Notes: generated from the sequence alone by a model not told the origin. A stretch of 64,000 bases of DNA from Accumulibacter sp. (GCA_024235695.1 JACKLX010000007.1:103876-167875); one strand, 5' to 3'; counted from the stretch's first letter, positions 1 through 9,428 are shown. Made by a program: numbers and translations.

Positions 1-400
1 CAGTGTGTTTTCGGGGTCGCCAATCTTATGCCAAATCGAGAGCCTCGGCGGCTTTTTCGACCGTCTTGCGAAATCGTGCGAAATCGTGCGAAATCGTGCC
101 TGGCGTCGTTCAGAGCGTCAGCTCGGTGTCGCAAACGGCGCCGCAAGCGGACCACGATGATGCCAACGGCACGGCTATCGCCGGGCATCAGTTGCGTATA
201 AACTGCCAGTCCAGCGCCCAGCTGTCGGCAATCACCGGGTTCGCGGTACTTGCTGCCGGCCGCCCCAGGACAACCAACGGCTTGCCGGCATCGGCGATGG
301 TCTCACCGACCCGTGGCGAGAGCACGGCGCCGAACATCCCGCGGGAACTACCACCATGCCCACATCGCTTTCTTCTGGATCCTGCTGACGAGATGAGCAG
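1..400. other. Left-edge region without a recognisable gene
   Basis: No open frame here resembles a protein I know. A minus-strand frame ending at 188 has protein-like composition over its last 50 or so residues (a GKPLVVLGRP stretch and a Trp-rich end), but it runs into unlikely sequence upstream and has no convincing start. It may be the tail of a decayed gene. A short tandem repeat lies at 67-98. The region ends at the start codon of the sigma factor gene at 401. Confidence 0.4.
67..98. repeat. Three-copy 10-bp tandem repeat
   Basis: The unit tgcgaaatcg occurs three times head to tail, followed by a partial copy. It is too short for a CRISPR or satellite and probably arose by slippage. 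Confidence 0.7.
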
Positions 401-1048
401 ATGATTGGCAAGGATCATCACCGCGCCGATGGCGTGCCGTCGGCAGCCGCGCGACCCGCGCTGCCGGCCGCAGCGGCAGCGATCGCCGGCGATCTGGACG
501 GCTTTCGGCGCGAGATGCTGCGCTTTGCCGTCCTGCAATTGCGTGACCAGGCAAGTGCCGAGGATGCCGTGCAGGAAACGCTGCTCGCCGCCCTGCAGGG
601 CGCCGATCGTTTTGCCGAGCGCGCCAAGCTCAAGACCTGGGTGTTCTCGATCCTGAGAAACAAGATCGTCGACATCATCCGGCGGCGGGTTCGCGAGCCG
701 CTCTACGAGTCCCCCGAAAACGAGATCGACGACACCGACTTCGATCCGCTATTCAAGAGCAACGGCCACTGGCAAGGCGGCGCGCGGCCATCGGACTGGG
801 GAAACCCGGAACAGAGTTTCGAAAACGAGAACTTCTGGCAGGTCTTCGACGCCTGCCTGAATCGTCTGCCGCCAGCCACCGCCCGAGTATTCATGATGCG
901 TGAAATGCTCGGCCTGGAGACCAGCGAAATCTGCCAGCAACTGTCGATCAGCAGCAACAACTGCTGGGTGGTGCTGCACCGCGCGCGCATGGCGCTCCGT
1001 CTGTGTCTCGACCAGCAGTGGTTTGCCGGTGACGGTCCGTCGCGATGA
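401..1048 (+). CDS. ECF-type RNA polymerase sigma factor
   Basis: A 215-residue extracytoplasmic-function sigma factor that would direct core RNA polymerase to a small stress regulon. Region 2 (about residues 35-90) has the hallmark SAEDAVQETLLAAL core-binding helix and the TWVFSILRNKIVDIIRR -10 recognition segment. Region 4 (about 145-200) has RLPPATARVFMMREMLG and a helix-turn-helix ending in VVLHRARMALR. Between them lies an acidic, aromatic linker of about 50 residues. Such sigma genes are usually followed by a small zinc-finger anti-sigma gene. Here an ATG overlaps the stop codon (ATGA at 1045) but opens only 12 codons, and the next gene is convergent. Family call firm, regulon unknown. 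Confidence 0.85.
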   Translation: MIGKDHHRADGVPSAAARPALPAAAAAIAGDLDGFRREMLRFAVLQLRDQASAEDAVQETLLAALQGADRFAERAKLKTWVFSILRNKIVDIIRRRVREPLYESPENEIDDTDFDPLFKSNGHWQGGARPSDWGNPEQSFENENFWQVFDACLNRLPPATARVFMMREMLGLETSEICQQLSISSNNCWVVLHRARMALRLCLDQQWFAGDGPSR

Positions 1049-2980
1049 TCAGCTGCCGACGATGCCACCATCCCGACGTCTGATGACCAGCGTCGCCGAA
1101 CGCGGACGGCCGCCGGTCGCCTCGGGAAACTGATTGGCCGGCCATCCCGAGCCGGCCAGTGGTGCGGCCGGGTTGGAGCGGCCGCCAGCGACCTCGCCGG
1201 GATGCTGGATGTTGACGAACAGGCTTCGCGCGTCGGGTACTTGACTGATGCCGGTGATCTCGCAGCCCTTCGGCCCGGTGAGAAAGCGGCGGATTTTGCC
1301 GCTGACGACGTCGCCGACGAGCATCTGGTTGTTACCCAGTCGCTGGTAGTCCTGGCCGTTCAGAGCGTTGCCCGAAACGTCGGTCAGGATCCACAGCCGC
1401 CCCTGCCGGTCGAACCACAGGCCATCCGGGCTGCCAAAAGCGTCGCCCCTGATATTGCCGCGTTTGCCGGGATCGGCGTGCTGCGGGTCGCCACAAAGAA
1501 CGAACACGTCCCAGGCGAAGCTACCGGCTGCCGCATCGGCGCCGTCCTCGCGCCAGCGGATGATGTGGCCGAAGACGTTTTCCGGCCGGGGATTGGCGGC
1601 TGCGGCGCTCCGCCGCTGACGGTTGTTGGTCAGCGTGCAATAGACTTCGCCGCTGTGCGGGTGGACGGCGATCCACTCCGGGCGATCCATCTTGGTCGCT
1701 CCGACGAGGTCCGCAGCCTGCCGCGTCCGGATCAGGATCTCGGCCTGGTCGGCAAAGCCGCTGTTTACGCCGAGACCGTTGTCGCCGTGGCGCAACGCCA
1801 GCCAGCGCCCCCTGCCGTCGGCGTCGAAGCGGCCGACATGGAGCGTGCCGACGTCGAGCAGCCCGGCGTTGTGGGCCGGCCTGGCGGCGTCGAAGCGGTC
1901 ACGCGAAACGAACTTGTAGAGGTACTCGAACGCCTCATCGTCAGTCAGATAGACGACGACCCGACCATCGCCAGCCAGCGTCACGGTCGCGCATTCGTGT
2001 TTGAAACGACCCAGCGCCGTGCGCTTGACCGGCGCCTGCGCCGGCCGCCAGGGATCGATCTCGACCACCCAGCCAAAGCGATTGACCTCGTTCGGCTCGC
2101 TCGCCACGTCGAAACGGCTGTCATGCTCATGCCAGCGAAAGCCGGCGCCGCCAGGGTGAATGCCGTAACGCCGCTGATCCGCCGTCGGCTGCGCAAGCCC
2201 ATTGAAATAGCCGTTGAAGTTTTCCTCGCAGCTGAGGTAGGTTCCCCAGGGTGTAACGCCCATCGCGCAGTTGGCCACGGTCCCGAAAACGACCTCACCG
2301 CGTCGGTCTTCACGGGTACGCATGGCTGCCGCGCCGGCGGCCGGGCCGACAATGCGCAGCGGCGTGCGGGCGGTAATCCGGCGCGCGTAGGAAGAAGGCC
2401 GAACGAGCCGCCAGCGCGAGTCCATGCCATTACCGCCAAGCTCGACCTCGATCACCGAGACGCCATGCGCGTTTTGTGATTTCAGCGTCTTGGCGTGGCT
2501 CCAAGCGGCCATGCCGTCCGGGTGCAATAACCCGTCGTCGGTGTATTCATGGTTGATGCACAGCAGACCGTGCGTAGACGACGGTCGACCGTTCTCCACG
2601 AACGGAAAGAAATGCATGCCATCGTGATGCATGCCCGCCTGCTCGGCCTGCTCCGCGGCGCTGTTGCCGGCGTCAGCCAGGAACGCCGGTCCGGCCGACG
2701 CCGGATCGCCCCAGGCGTAGAGCAGCTGCACCGTGCAGCCGTCAGGGACGCGCACCGCGTCGTCATTCGCAACGCTGATCGGCGTGAAGCCGATGGCCGG
2801 CTGGCCACTGCTGGCAGCCAGTGCCGGCAGCCCGAGGAAGGACAGCGCGGCGCTGCCCAAGCCGACCTGCAGCAGCTGGCGGCGCATCGCGACCGGTGCC
2901 GGCGGCGCCGCGAACAGCTGCGCGAAATGTCGGTTGGCGCTGCTGTTGCTGACGCGATCGTCGTCCATTGGCTGCTTCAT
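1049..2980 (-). CDS. PhoX-family (DUF839) Tat-exported phosphatase
   Basis: A 643-residue secreted protein of the PhoX/DUF839 family, calcium- and iron-dependent alkaline phosphatases that release phosphate from organic esters in the periplasm. The N-terminus carries a twin-arginine signal (RRQLLQVG followed by a hydrophobic stretch ending ALAAS, about residues 33-57) behind a roughly 30-residue lead. Family segments include INHEYTDDG, SCEENFNGY, KHECATV and WFDRQGRLWILTDVSGN. The C-terminus (DGGIVGS) looks complete and stops one base from the stop of the convergent sigma gene. The family also holds uncharacterised beta-propellers, so the substrate is inferred. A phosphate role would suit the nearby remnant pst cluster. 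Confidence 0.85.
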   Translation of the reverse strand: MKQPMDDDRVSNSSANRHFAQLFAAPPAPVAMRRQLLQVGLGSAALSFLGLPALAASSGQPAIGFTPISVANDDAVRVPDGCTVQLLYAWGDPASAGPAFLADAGNSAAEQAEQAGMHHDGMHFFPFVENGRPSSTHGLLCINHEYTDDGLLHPDGMAAWSHAKTLKSQNAHGVSVIEVELGGNGMDSRWRLVRPSSYARRITARTPLRIVGPAAGAAAMRTREDRRGEVVFGTVANCAMGVTPWGTYLSCEENFNGYFNGLAQPTADQRRYGIHPGGAGFRWHEHDSRFDVASEPNEVNRFGWVVEIDPWRPAQAPVKRTALGRFKHECATVTLAGDGRVVVYLTDDEAFEYLYKFVSRDRFDAARPAHNAGLLDVGTLHVGRFDADGRGRWLALRHGDNGLGVNSGFADQAEILIRTRQAADLVGATKMDRPEWIAVHPHSGEVYCTLTNNRQRRSAAAANPRPENVFGHIIRWREDGADAAAGSFAWDVFVLCGDPQHADPGKRGNIRGDAFGSPDGLWFDRQGRLWILTDVSGNALNGQDYQRLGNNQMLVGDVVSGKIRRFLTGPKGCEITGISQVPDARSLFVNIQHPGEVAGGRSNPAAPLAGSGWPANQFPEATGGRPRSATLVIRRRDGGIVGS

Positions 2981-3091
2981 CCTGCGGGTGAACCGAAGCA
3001 GCGATTATCCCCCAGAGCGCACTTCGCCGCTCGCCGGTCCGGGAAAACGAAAGCGCGGCCGGCCCTGCACTCTGCCGGCCAAGCCGTCGCG

Positions 3092-3406
3092 TCAGGCGGT
3101 CCGGTGTTGTTCCACGTACTCGCGCAAGGCCTCGTTCATCCGCGTCTGCCAGCCTTCACCGGTACCCTTGAAATACTCCAGCACCTCCCGGCTGTAGCGC
3201 AAGGTGACCGCCACCTTGGTCGGTCGCTTCTGTGCTCCGCGGCGGCCGGGCAGACGACCTTCGGCCTTTGCCCGAAGTACCGCCGCGGCGCTCTGGAGAT
3301 CGTGCCGGCACTCGCCAGCGTTCGCTCCGTTTGCTGTGGCCGCAGGGCCCGCTGTGCTGGAGTTCGCGCTCGACGCCGAAGACGTTGGCGTGTTTTCTCT
3401 GCTCAT
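3092..3406 (-). CDS. BrnA-like antitoxin
   Basis: About 104 residues with start ATG at 3406 preceded by GGGGAAA; an in-frame start at 3448 has no ribosome-binding site. The last 40 residues match the BrnA antitoxin pattern: a ribbon VAVTLRYSREVLEYF followed by GTGEGWQTRMNEALREYVEQH. The first 50 residues are a Ser/Ala/Asn-rich low-complexity lead. BrnA proteins bind DNA through a ribbon-helix-helix and neutralise BrnT RNases. No BrnT-like gene adjoins it; the upstream neighbour is a basic RHH-like protein, so the antitoxin appears to be an orphan. Confidence 0.7.
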   Translation of the reverse strand: MSRENTPTSSASSANSSTAGPAATANGANAGECRHDLQSAAAVLRAKAEGRLPGRRGAQKRPTKVAVTLRYSREVLEYFKGTGEGWQTRMNEALREYVEQHRTA

Positions 3407-3466
3407 GTCTTTCCCCGTAAGGACCGTCAATGAAATGGCTGCGATCAACGCCCGTCGCGCATCAGC

Positions 3467-3841
3467 CTATTTGCCGTTGTCGAACGCTGCCGTCGGCGCG
3501 GTGATGGCGCGGATCGCGGCTGTCAACTCGGAGAGGTCGAGATGGGCAAGCAACATGACGCCAGCGCGGACAATCTGCCCCTTGTCGGTGCCGACACCCT
3601 CGCGCGCCAGGCGCTTCCTCAGTGCCACGAGCTGGCGGTACTCGCTCTTGGGGATTCGCAAGTTGCGGCGAACGGTCTTCGAGCCGGCGAGCTTGCGCGG
3701 CTTCCTCGCCTTCCTGATCGACGCCTTGGGCGCCTTGGCGGTCAGCTTCGCGGCAAGCATCGCCGTGAGTCTCTTGAGCCTGAGTTGGTCGGCTGCCGCG
3801 AGGATCGCTTCGGCATTGGACGAGGTGGCTGGCAACAACAT
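3467..3841 (-). CDS. Small basic protein, possible ribbon-helix-helix DNA-binding protein
   Basis: About 124 residues, start ATG at 3841 with AGGGAG six bases upstream; an in-frame start at 3937 lacks a site. The first 60 residues form a Lys/Ala-rich, histone-like stretch. The second half (RRNLRIPKSEYRQLVALRK, then TDKGQIVRAGVMLLAHL) resembles the C-terminal part of small conserved hypothetical proteins of Betaproteobacteria that look RHH-like. It lies 60 bp upstream of the BrnA-like gene on the same strand, so the two may be co-transcribed. Function unknown; a nucleoid or regulatory role is inference. Confidence 0.6.
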   Translation of the reverse strand: MLLPATSSNAEAILAAADQLRLKRLTAMLAAKLTAKAPKASIRKARKPRKLAGSKTVRRNLRIPKSEYRQLVALRKRLAREGVGTDKGQIVRAGVMLLAHLDLSELTAAIRAITAPTAAFDNGK

Positions 3842-4126
3842 GGGTATCTCCCTGGCAAGGTGCGGAAAGGCACGCCAGCAGGTCCCGCCGGGCAATTGGA
3901 GCGAGCGCCGCGTCGCGGTGGCTGGAGTGCGCAGCAACGACTGGCGAATGATGCCTGGCTTGTGTGACAGGTTGATGACGATTGGTCGTCCCGGCGCCGC
4001 GCGACGCCCCTTCTCGGGCCGCTGCCATGGCCGTCACGCGGCCGTGCCGGGCGACCGAAAGCGCCTGCCAGGCGGCCGCCCGTCCAGGGCCGGAATGAGC
4101 TATCGCAGCGGCCGTCGCCGTGCGCG
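3842..4126. other. Intergenic, nothing recognised
   Basis: These 285 bases separate the znuA-like stop codon from the start of the small basic protein. Frames crossing it look like shadows. No clear terminator was found. Confidence 0.5.
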
Positions 4127-5068
4127 TCAGTCGGCCAGCGCCGCAGCAAGCGTCCTGGCGTTCTGGCGCATCATGCCGAGATAGCTGTCGGCCGGAGTAC
4201 CGGGGCCGGACAGCGAGTCGGAGTAGAGGGTGCCGCCGATCAGCGCACCCGATTCCCTGCTGATGCGTTCGAGCAGGCGTGGATCGCTGACGTTCTCGAG
4301 GAACATCGCCCGGATCTGCTCCTGCCTGATCTGCCTGATGGTCGCCGCGACGGCCGCCGCGGACGGCTGCGCGTCGGTACTGACACCGACTGGTGCGATG
4401 AAGACAATGCCGTAGGCTTGACCGAAATAGGCAAAGGCGTCGTGCGAGCTGACGACCTTGCGCCGCGCCGCGGGAAGCACCGCAAAGGCGCTTCGAATCT
4501 CGCGGTCCATGGCGTCGATCTGCTGTTGCAGGGCGGCGGCGTTGCCCTTGTAAGCAGCCCTGTTCGTCGGATCGACGTCGCCAAGGGCCGCCGCGATGTT
4601 GTCGACGTAGTGGCGAGCATTGGCCAGATCCTGCCAGGCGTGCGGGTCGAGGTCGGCAGGATGATCGTGACCGTGCGGCTTGCGGTGACCGGCCGGGGTC
4701 TTGCCGAGCGGCTTGACACCGTCACTGGCGACCAGCAGCCTGCCGCGATAACCCGATGACTGGATCAGGCGATCGATCCAACCTTCGAACCCCAGCCCGT
4801 TGATCACCACCAGGCGAGCCCTTGCGAGCTTCTTGACGTCGGCCGGTGTCGGCTGGTAGACATGCGCATCACTACCCGGACCGACCAGGGCGTACACCTG
4901 CACCAGCTCGCCGCCGACACGCTGCACGAGGTCGGCCAGGATGCTGAAGCTGGCGACCACCGGCAGCGGCTCGCCGGCTTCGGCCCGAGCGCCGGCAAAG
5001 ACGCTGGCGAGGCTGAGCGTGATGCCCACCAGCAGTTGGCAGAAGGTCGTCAGGACGGTTCTTTTCAT
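4127..5068 (-). CDS. znuA: Zinc/manganese-type ABC transporter substrate-binding protein
   Basis: A 313-residue cluster A-I metal-binding lipoprotein-like protein. It has a signal peptide (about residues 1-30, ending ARAEA), then PVVASFSILADLVQRVGG, the first metal ligand in SDAHVYQPTPADVKKL, a His-rich loop (HRKPHGHDHPADLDPHAWQD) whose last His is the second ligand, the third in VSSHDAFAYF, and an acidic ligand in GGTLYSDSLSGPG near the end. The charged His loop favours zinc, but manganese or iron cannot be excluded. It is the last gene of a three-gene set after the ATPase and permease, 18 bp past the permease stop. Confidence 0.88.
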   Translation of the reverse strand: MKRTVLTTFCQLLVGITLSLASVFAGARAEAGEPLPVVASFSILADLVQRVGGELVQVYALVGPGSDAHVYQPTPADVKKLARARLVVINGLGFEGWIDRLIQSSGYRGRLLVASDGVKPLGKTPAGHRKPHGHDHPADLDPHAWQDLANARHYVDNIAAALGDVDPTNRAAYKGNAAALQQQIDAMDREIRSAFAVLPAARRKVVSSHDAFAYFGQAYGIVFIAPVGVSTDAQPSAAAVAATIRQIRQEQIRAMFLENVSDPRLLERISRESGALIGGTLYSDSLSGPGTPADSYLGMMRQNARTLAAALAD

Positions 5069-5086
5069 GTCGCTCGGCGCTTGCTC

Positions 5087-5964
5087 TCAGCGCTCAAAAT
5101 GCCATCCCGACCGCCAACGGCTGGCCAACGGTCCGAGCGGGCCGACCGCCAGCGACAGCAGGTAGCTGCCGCCGAGCGTCAGGACGATCGCCGGTCCGGC
5201 CGGCAGGTTGGCATGATACGACAGCAGCAGGCCAAGGAAGGAACCGATGATGGCGATCAGCACAGCGATCAACAGCAGCGGGCCGATATTGCAGACCCAC
5301 AAGCGCGCCGCGGCGGCCGGCAGGATCATGATGCCGACGGCCATCAACGTTCCGAGGGCGTGGAAGCCGGCCACCAGGTTGAGGACCAGCAGGACCATGA
5401 AGCCGTAGTGTGCCATTGGGCCGAGACGACTGATACGTGCCAGAAAGGCGGGATCGCAGCCTTCGAGCACGAACAGACGCAGGCCCAGCGCGAGGGCCAG
5501 CACCGACACAGAGGTGAACACCGCCAGCAGCAACAGGGTCGCGTCGTCAAGCGCCAGCACGCTGCCGAACAGCACGTGCAACAGATCGACGCTGCTGCCA
5601 CGCAACGAGATGATCAGCACGCCGGCCGACAGCGACAGCAGATAGAAGGTCGCCAGACTGGCGTCTTCCTTGATCACCGAATTACGCGCCACGCCTCCCG
5701 ACAGTACCGCCACGGTCAGGCCGGCGAGCAAGCCACCGACGGTCATCGCCGGCAGCGACAGTCCGGCGATCAGATAGCCGACCGCGGCGCCAGGCAGGAT
5801 CGCATGCGACATGGCGTCGCCAGCGAGGCTCATGCGGCGCAGCATCAGGAATACCCCGACCGGCGTAGCACCGAGCGACAGCGCCAGACAACCGGCCAGC
5901 GCCCGGCGCATGAAACCGAACTCGATGAACGGCGAGAACAGAGGCGTCAGCGACAGCGTTTGGC

Positions 5965-5968
<4 letters not shown>
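5087..5968 (-). CDS. znuB: Zinc/manganese-type ABC transporter permease
   Basis: An inner-membrane permease of the ABC-3 family with about eight hydrophobic segments (for example LSLPAMTVGGLLAGLTVAVL, FMVLLVLNLVAGFHALGTLM and LLIAVLIAIIGSFLGLLL). The family segment GTLMAVGIMILPAAAARLW is present. I take the start at 5968 (MSQTL) because its ATG overlaps the stop of the upstream ATPase gene as ATGA; an in-frame start at 5992 would overlap further. The product is about 293 residues, a normal length. Confidence 0.88.
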
Positions 5969-6758
<790 letters not shown>

Positions 6759-6762
<4 letters not shown>

Positions 6763-6917
6763 GCCATCGCCCAGAAAACGGTAGTCCACAGGATCAGCAG
6801 CGCGCCGAGCGCCCAAACCAGTCGCCATGCGGCGCTGGAACAGAGCACCGGATTGGGCGGCGGCATGCGAAGCGACGAGCGCGGCTGCGACGAGCGCGGC
6901 TGTGTCGAGGGAGGCAT
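6759..6917 (-). CDS. Possible small single-pass membrane protein upstream of znuC
   Basis: A 52-residue frame with a Ser/Pro/Arg-rich first half and one strong C-terminal hydrophobic helix (RLVWALGALLILWTTVFWAM). Its stop codon overlaps a TTG start for the ATPase as TTGA, which would couple their translation. The ATG at 6917 has no convincing ribosome-binding site, and the frame stays open well upstream, so the true N-terminus is uncertain. Function unknown; it could be a small accessory of the transporter or a chance frame. Confidence 0.4.
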
Positions 6918-7295
6918 GGCCAATGCGGGCTCGCCGCTAGGGCCGCGTCCGCAGCGGACGACTCTCTGCGCGCCGGCGTGCGGGAGAGGCGTCGGGGCGC
7001 GAAGCGGGGAATTCGGGAAGCATGGCGGCCTGCACGTCTGGCGAGTCCGGCAGCTGGGCCGGAAGGTGTCCTGCGAGGAATAAAAACGGTCATCGAAGCA
7101 ATGACCGGACATCTCTCGATTCGCCTTGACCGTGCTGGACGATGCCAGATCAGGCTTGACGCGAACCCGGGATCTTGCCTCGTTCACCGTCCAAACGCAA
7201 CGTCGTTGCGCGAACCGGCCGCCCGCCTTGCCGCCATCGTCGGCATCGTCGATGGACGGCGATGGCAGCAAACCGCTCGCACGGCGCGCCGACGA
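6918..7295. other. Intergenic, no gene recognised
   Basis: Between the small membrane frame and the pstB remnant. Several frames are open, as expected at this GC content, but none resembles a known protein. The metal-transporter promoter should lie here; no clear -35/-10 pair or Zur-like operator was identified. Confidence 0.45.
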
Positions 7296-7754
7296 TCAAC
7301 CAAGACAGCCGGCGATGCAATCCTTGGTGTGTTTGACTTTCGGCTCGACGAACAGGGCGTCGGTGGGACCGGACTCGATCAGTTCGCCGAGGTGCATGAA
7401 AGCGATGTTCTCGAAGATCGTCATCGGAAACGGCGTCGGCTTCTGGACGACCATGACGATCTTCGCCCTGACCAGCTTGACGTCCTGCTTCTTGTCGAGC
7501 AGGTTCTGGCCGTTGAAGAGAATTTCGCCTTCGGCGCGTTGGCCAGGGTAAGGGTCGTACATGCGATTGAAGCTGCGCAGCAGGGTGGACTTGCGGCAAC
7601 CGGAGGGAGCGATTAAGGCGGTGACTCGGTGGCCGGCGAGATGCAGATTGACGCCGTTCAAGTCCTTGAAATCGCCCCCGTAGAAATTCAGTCGGCCAAC
7701 TTGCAGGGCGGCGCGTTCGCCGATCTGGGCGGCCGCCCGGGACATGGTGAACAT
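7296..7754 (-). pseudogene. pstB: pstB remnant (phosphate ABC transporter ATPase), central deletion
   Basis: An open frame of 152 codons against the usual 250-260. The first 120 residues follow PstB ([21 protein letters not shown], then [16 protein letters not shown]), and the sequence then jumps in frame to the family's C-terminus ([16 protein letters not shown], ending CIAGCLG). About 110 residues are missing, including the ABC signature, Walker B and the switch His. Walker A is also damaged: APSGCRKST where the family has GPSGCGKST. The product could not hydrolyse ATP. The junction falls at an Ala-Phe shared by both flanks, consistent with deletion between short repeats. Confidence 0.88.
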
Positions 7755-7768
7755 AGGGGCTCCAAGGA

Positions 7769-8231
7769 TCAGTCCTTGCTACTTTGACGAAAGCGAAGGC
7801 GCGCGCCGATGCTGATCGCCAGCACCAGCAGGGCGATCAGCGGAGTCCCTCCCCAGGCCAGTTGAACCCGGTTGTCGTACGGACTGATGGCGAACTGGAC
7901 GATCACCACCGACAGATCGCCCATCGGCCGCGACATGTCGGTGCTGCAGAACTGGTTGTTGAGCGCGGTGAACAGCAGTGACGCCGCCTCACCGCCACCC
8001 GCGCGATAGCCAGGAGAATTCTTGCTGCCGACGTTGGCGTTGCGCAGACCACCGCCTTACTGCCAGGCGCGGGTGTGTCGTGGCAAACGAATCCCAGGCA
8101 AACACCGCGAACCCCCTGGACAACAGGGTCCAGAGGATCCACATCAACCCCGTCAGAGCCAGGGTCATGGCGATCATTGAAAGGCCGATACCGCGGCGCT
8201 TGATCAGCCGCCGTCGCTGACACCGTTTCAT
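7769..8231 (-). pseudogene. pstA: pstA remnant (phosphate ABC transporter permease), central deletion and frameshifts
   Basis: From ATG at 8231 the first 55 codons read as a PstA N-terminus (basic lead, then LSMIAMTLALTGLMWILWTL). A second frame follows with pieces like ILLAIARVA, then a third frame gives a clear PstA C-terminus ([21 protein letters not shown] and [23 protein letters not shown]) ending at a stop at 7769. The total of about 150 codons compares with roughly 290 in intact PstA, so the middle membrane segments are gone. The pstB remnant starts 14 bp downstream. Confidence 0.85.
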
Positions 8232-8248
8232 GGCGGCTCCGCTGCGGC

Positions 8249-8762
8249 TCACTCGCCTTGCCTGGCCTTGGCGCGACTGACCAGCCAGCACGAAAGCGCC
8301 AGGACGATCCCGGCGGCCAGAATGCTGACGCCGATTGGCGGCCCGGCAACGAGGCCGCCGACTACCAGCCAAGCGCCGAATACACTCTGCCGCCAGGGCT
8401 GCACGGAACGGGCGAACAGTGGCACGAAGATGAACGGGCCCGAGATTCCGTGGATGAGCGAGGGAACGCCGGCGAGCAGTTCGATGGCCGTGCCAAGCGG
8501 CCGCCGCAGCCAGACTGGACCGCTTTCGGTCAGGAAAACTGCGATGCCGAAGCTCACCGGCACACCGACCAACAACGCGATCAACGACGTGCTGAGCGTG
8601 CCGTAAATCGAGATCAGTGCGCCGCACCGGTCACCGCTACCAGCAAGAGTATGCCAATGGCAGCATGAACTCAGGCGACAACTGTCTTGACATCTACCGC
8701 CGGGGAGCGCGCACGTCCGCCTGGCGGGGAAGTGCCAGCTCACTGATTTCCAGAGTATTCAT
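8249..8762 (-). pseudogene. pstC: pstC remnant (phosphate ABC transporter permease), deleted and frameshifted
   Basis: The clearest part (8249 to about 8620) reads GALISIYGTLSTSLIALLVG, FLTESGPVWLRRPLGTAIEL and AGPPIGVSILAAGIVLAL, the middle of PstC, then passes directly to a PstC-like C-terminal end, SRAKARQGE. The conserved cytoplasmic loop and last membrane helices are absent. The N-terminal part is in other frames; a plausible original ATG lies at 8762 (MNTLEISELALPRQ) but its frame stops after 22 codons. The pstA remnant begins 17 bp downstream. Confidence 0.82.
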
Positions 8763-8795
8763 GCCCAATGCCCTCGCTATCCGGCGAATCGGCCA

Positions 8796-9428
8796 TCAGC
8801 CGTGGCGGCCGCAGTCATCTCCTTTGTCATGAGCCAGGATGTACCTTGCGGTGACGATCGGCCACGCCTTCTCGTGCGCCTGGTCAAGCAGGTCCGGCGC
8901 CACGCCCTTGACGTGAAAGTTGGCGCCTTCGGCAGCGGCCCGGAAGCTGTCGCCACCGGGCAGCACGAAGCTGCCAGCCTTGTTGCGCGGGGAAATGAAC
9001 TTCAGGTCATTCTTCCTGGCGTCAGCGAAGTCGACCTGGCCGATCGCGCCGCGAAAGATGTCGGCAGCGGTGGGCCCGTCCAGCCGCAGCTGACCCCAAG
9101 CAATGCCGGGCACATTGGCGACGCTGATCACGCCGCGCATCACCGTCGGCGCCCGTACCAGGCCGGCGGCTGCCACGTCGGCCTCACCGGGCAGCGCGTC
9201 GCCCCCCCGGAAATCGACGGTCCTGGCCTTGACCTGCCTGATACCGCCCGCCGAATCGACCCCCTGGCAGGTTCACCGTGTTGCCGGTAGCCTGCTGGTA
9301 AGCATCTGCTCACTTGCTGCTGTCGACGGCGCAAGGAGAGGTGGCTCCAGCGCCAGCGATGAGCGATGTCGGCTGCCTGAACAGCGATCACCGAACGGTT
9401 GCAGAAAAGCGCGTTGGCAGCTGATCAT
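8796..9428 (-). pseudogene. pstS: pstS remnant (phosphate-binding protein), deleted, frameshifted and with a nonsense codon
   Basis: Pieces of PstS occur in order but in different frames: IAGAGAT near 9350, then ADAYQQATGNTVN preceded by TGA where the family has Trp (SKW-ADAYQ), then RQVKARTVDFRGGDALPGE, LVRAPTVM and GQLRLDGPTAADIF. From ADIF the sequence jumps to the C-terminal section GAIGQVDFADARKNDLKFISP and AWPIVTARYIL. About 100 residues with the central phosphate-binding region are missing. A probable original start is the ATG at 9428, preceded by GGAG. Confidence 0.85.

Noticed and set aside
67-98. Tandem repeat considered as a CRISPR or origin iteron
   Set aside because: Only three 10-bp units with no spacers, DnaA boxes or partner genes.
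1202-2479. Long plus-strand frame of 425 codons opposite the phosphatase gene
   Set aside because: Its composition mirrors the antisense of a high-GC gene; the minus-strand frame has a Tat signal and clear family motifs.
6978-7616. Plus-strand frame of 212 codons across the znu-pstB spacer
   Set aside because: It runs antisense into the pstB remnant and has shadow-type composition.
7296-9428. pst remnants considered as a novel set of mini-transporter genes
   Set aside because: The frames of pstA, pstC and pstS are shifted, pstS has a nonsense codon and pstB lacks all late ATPase motifs, so decay explains the data better than a new system.
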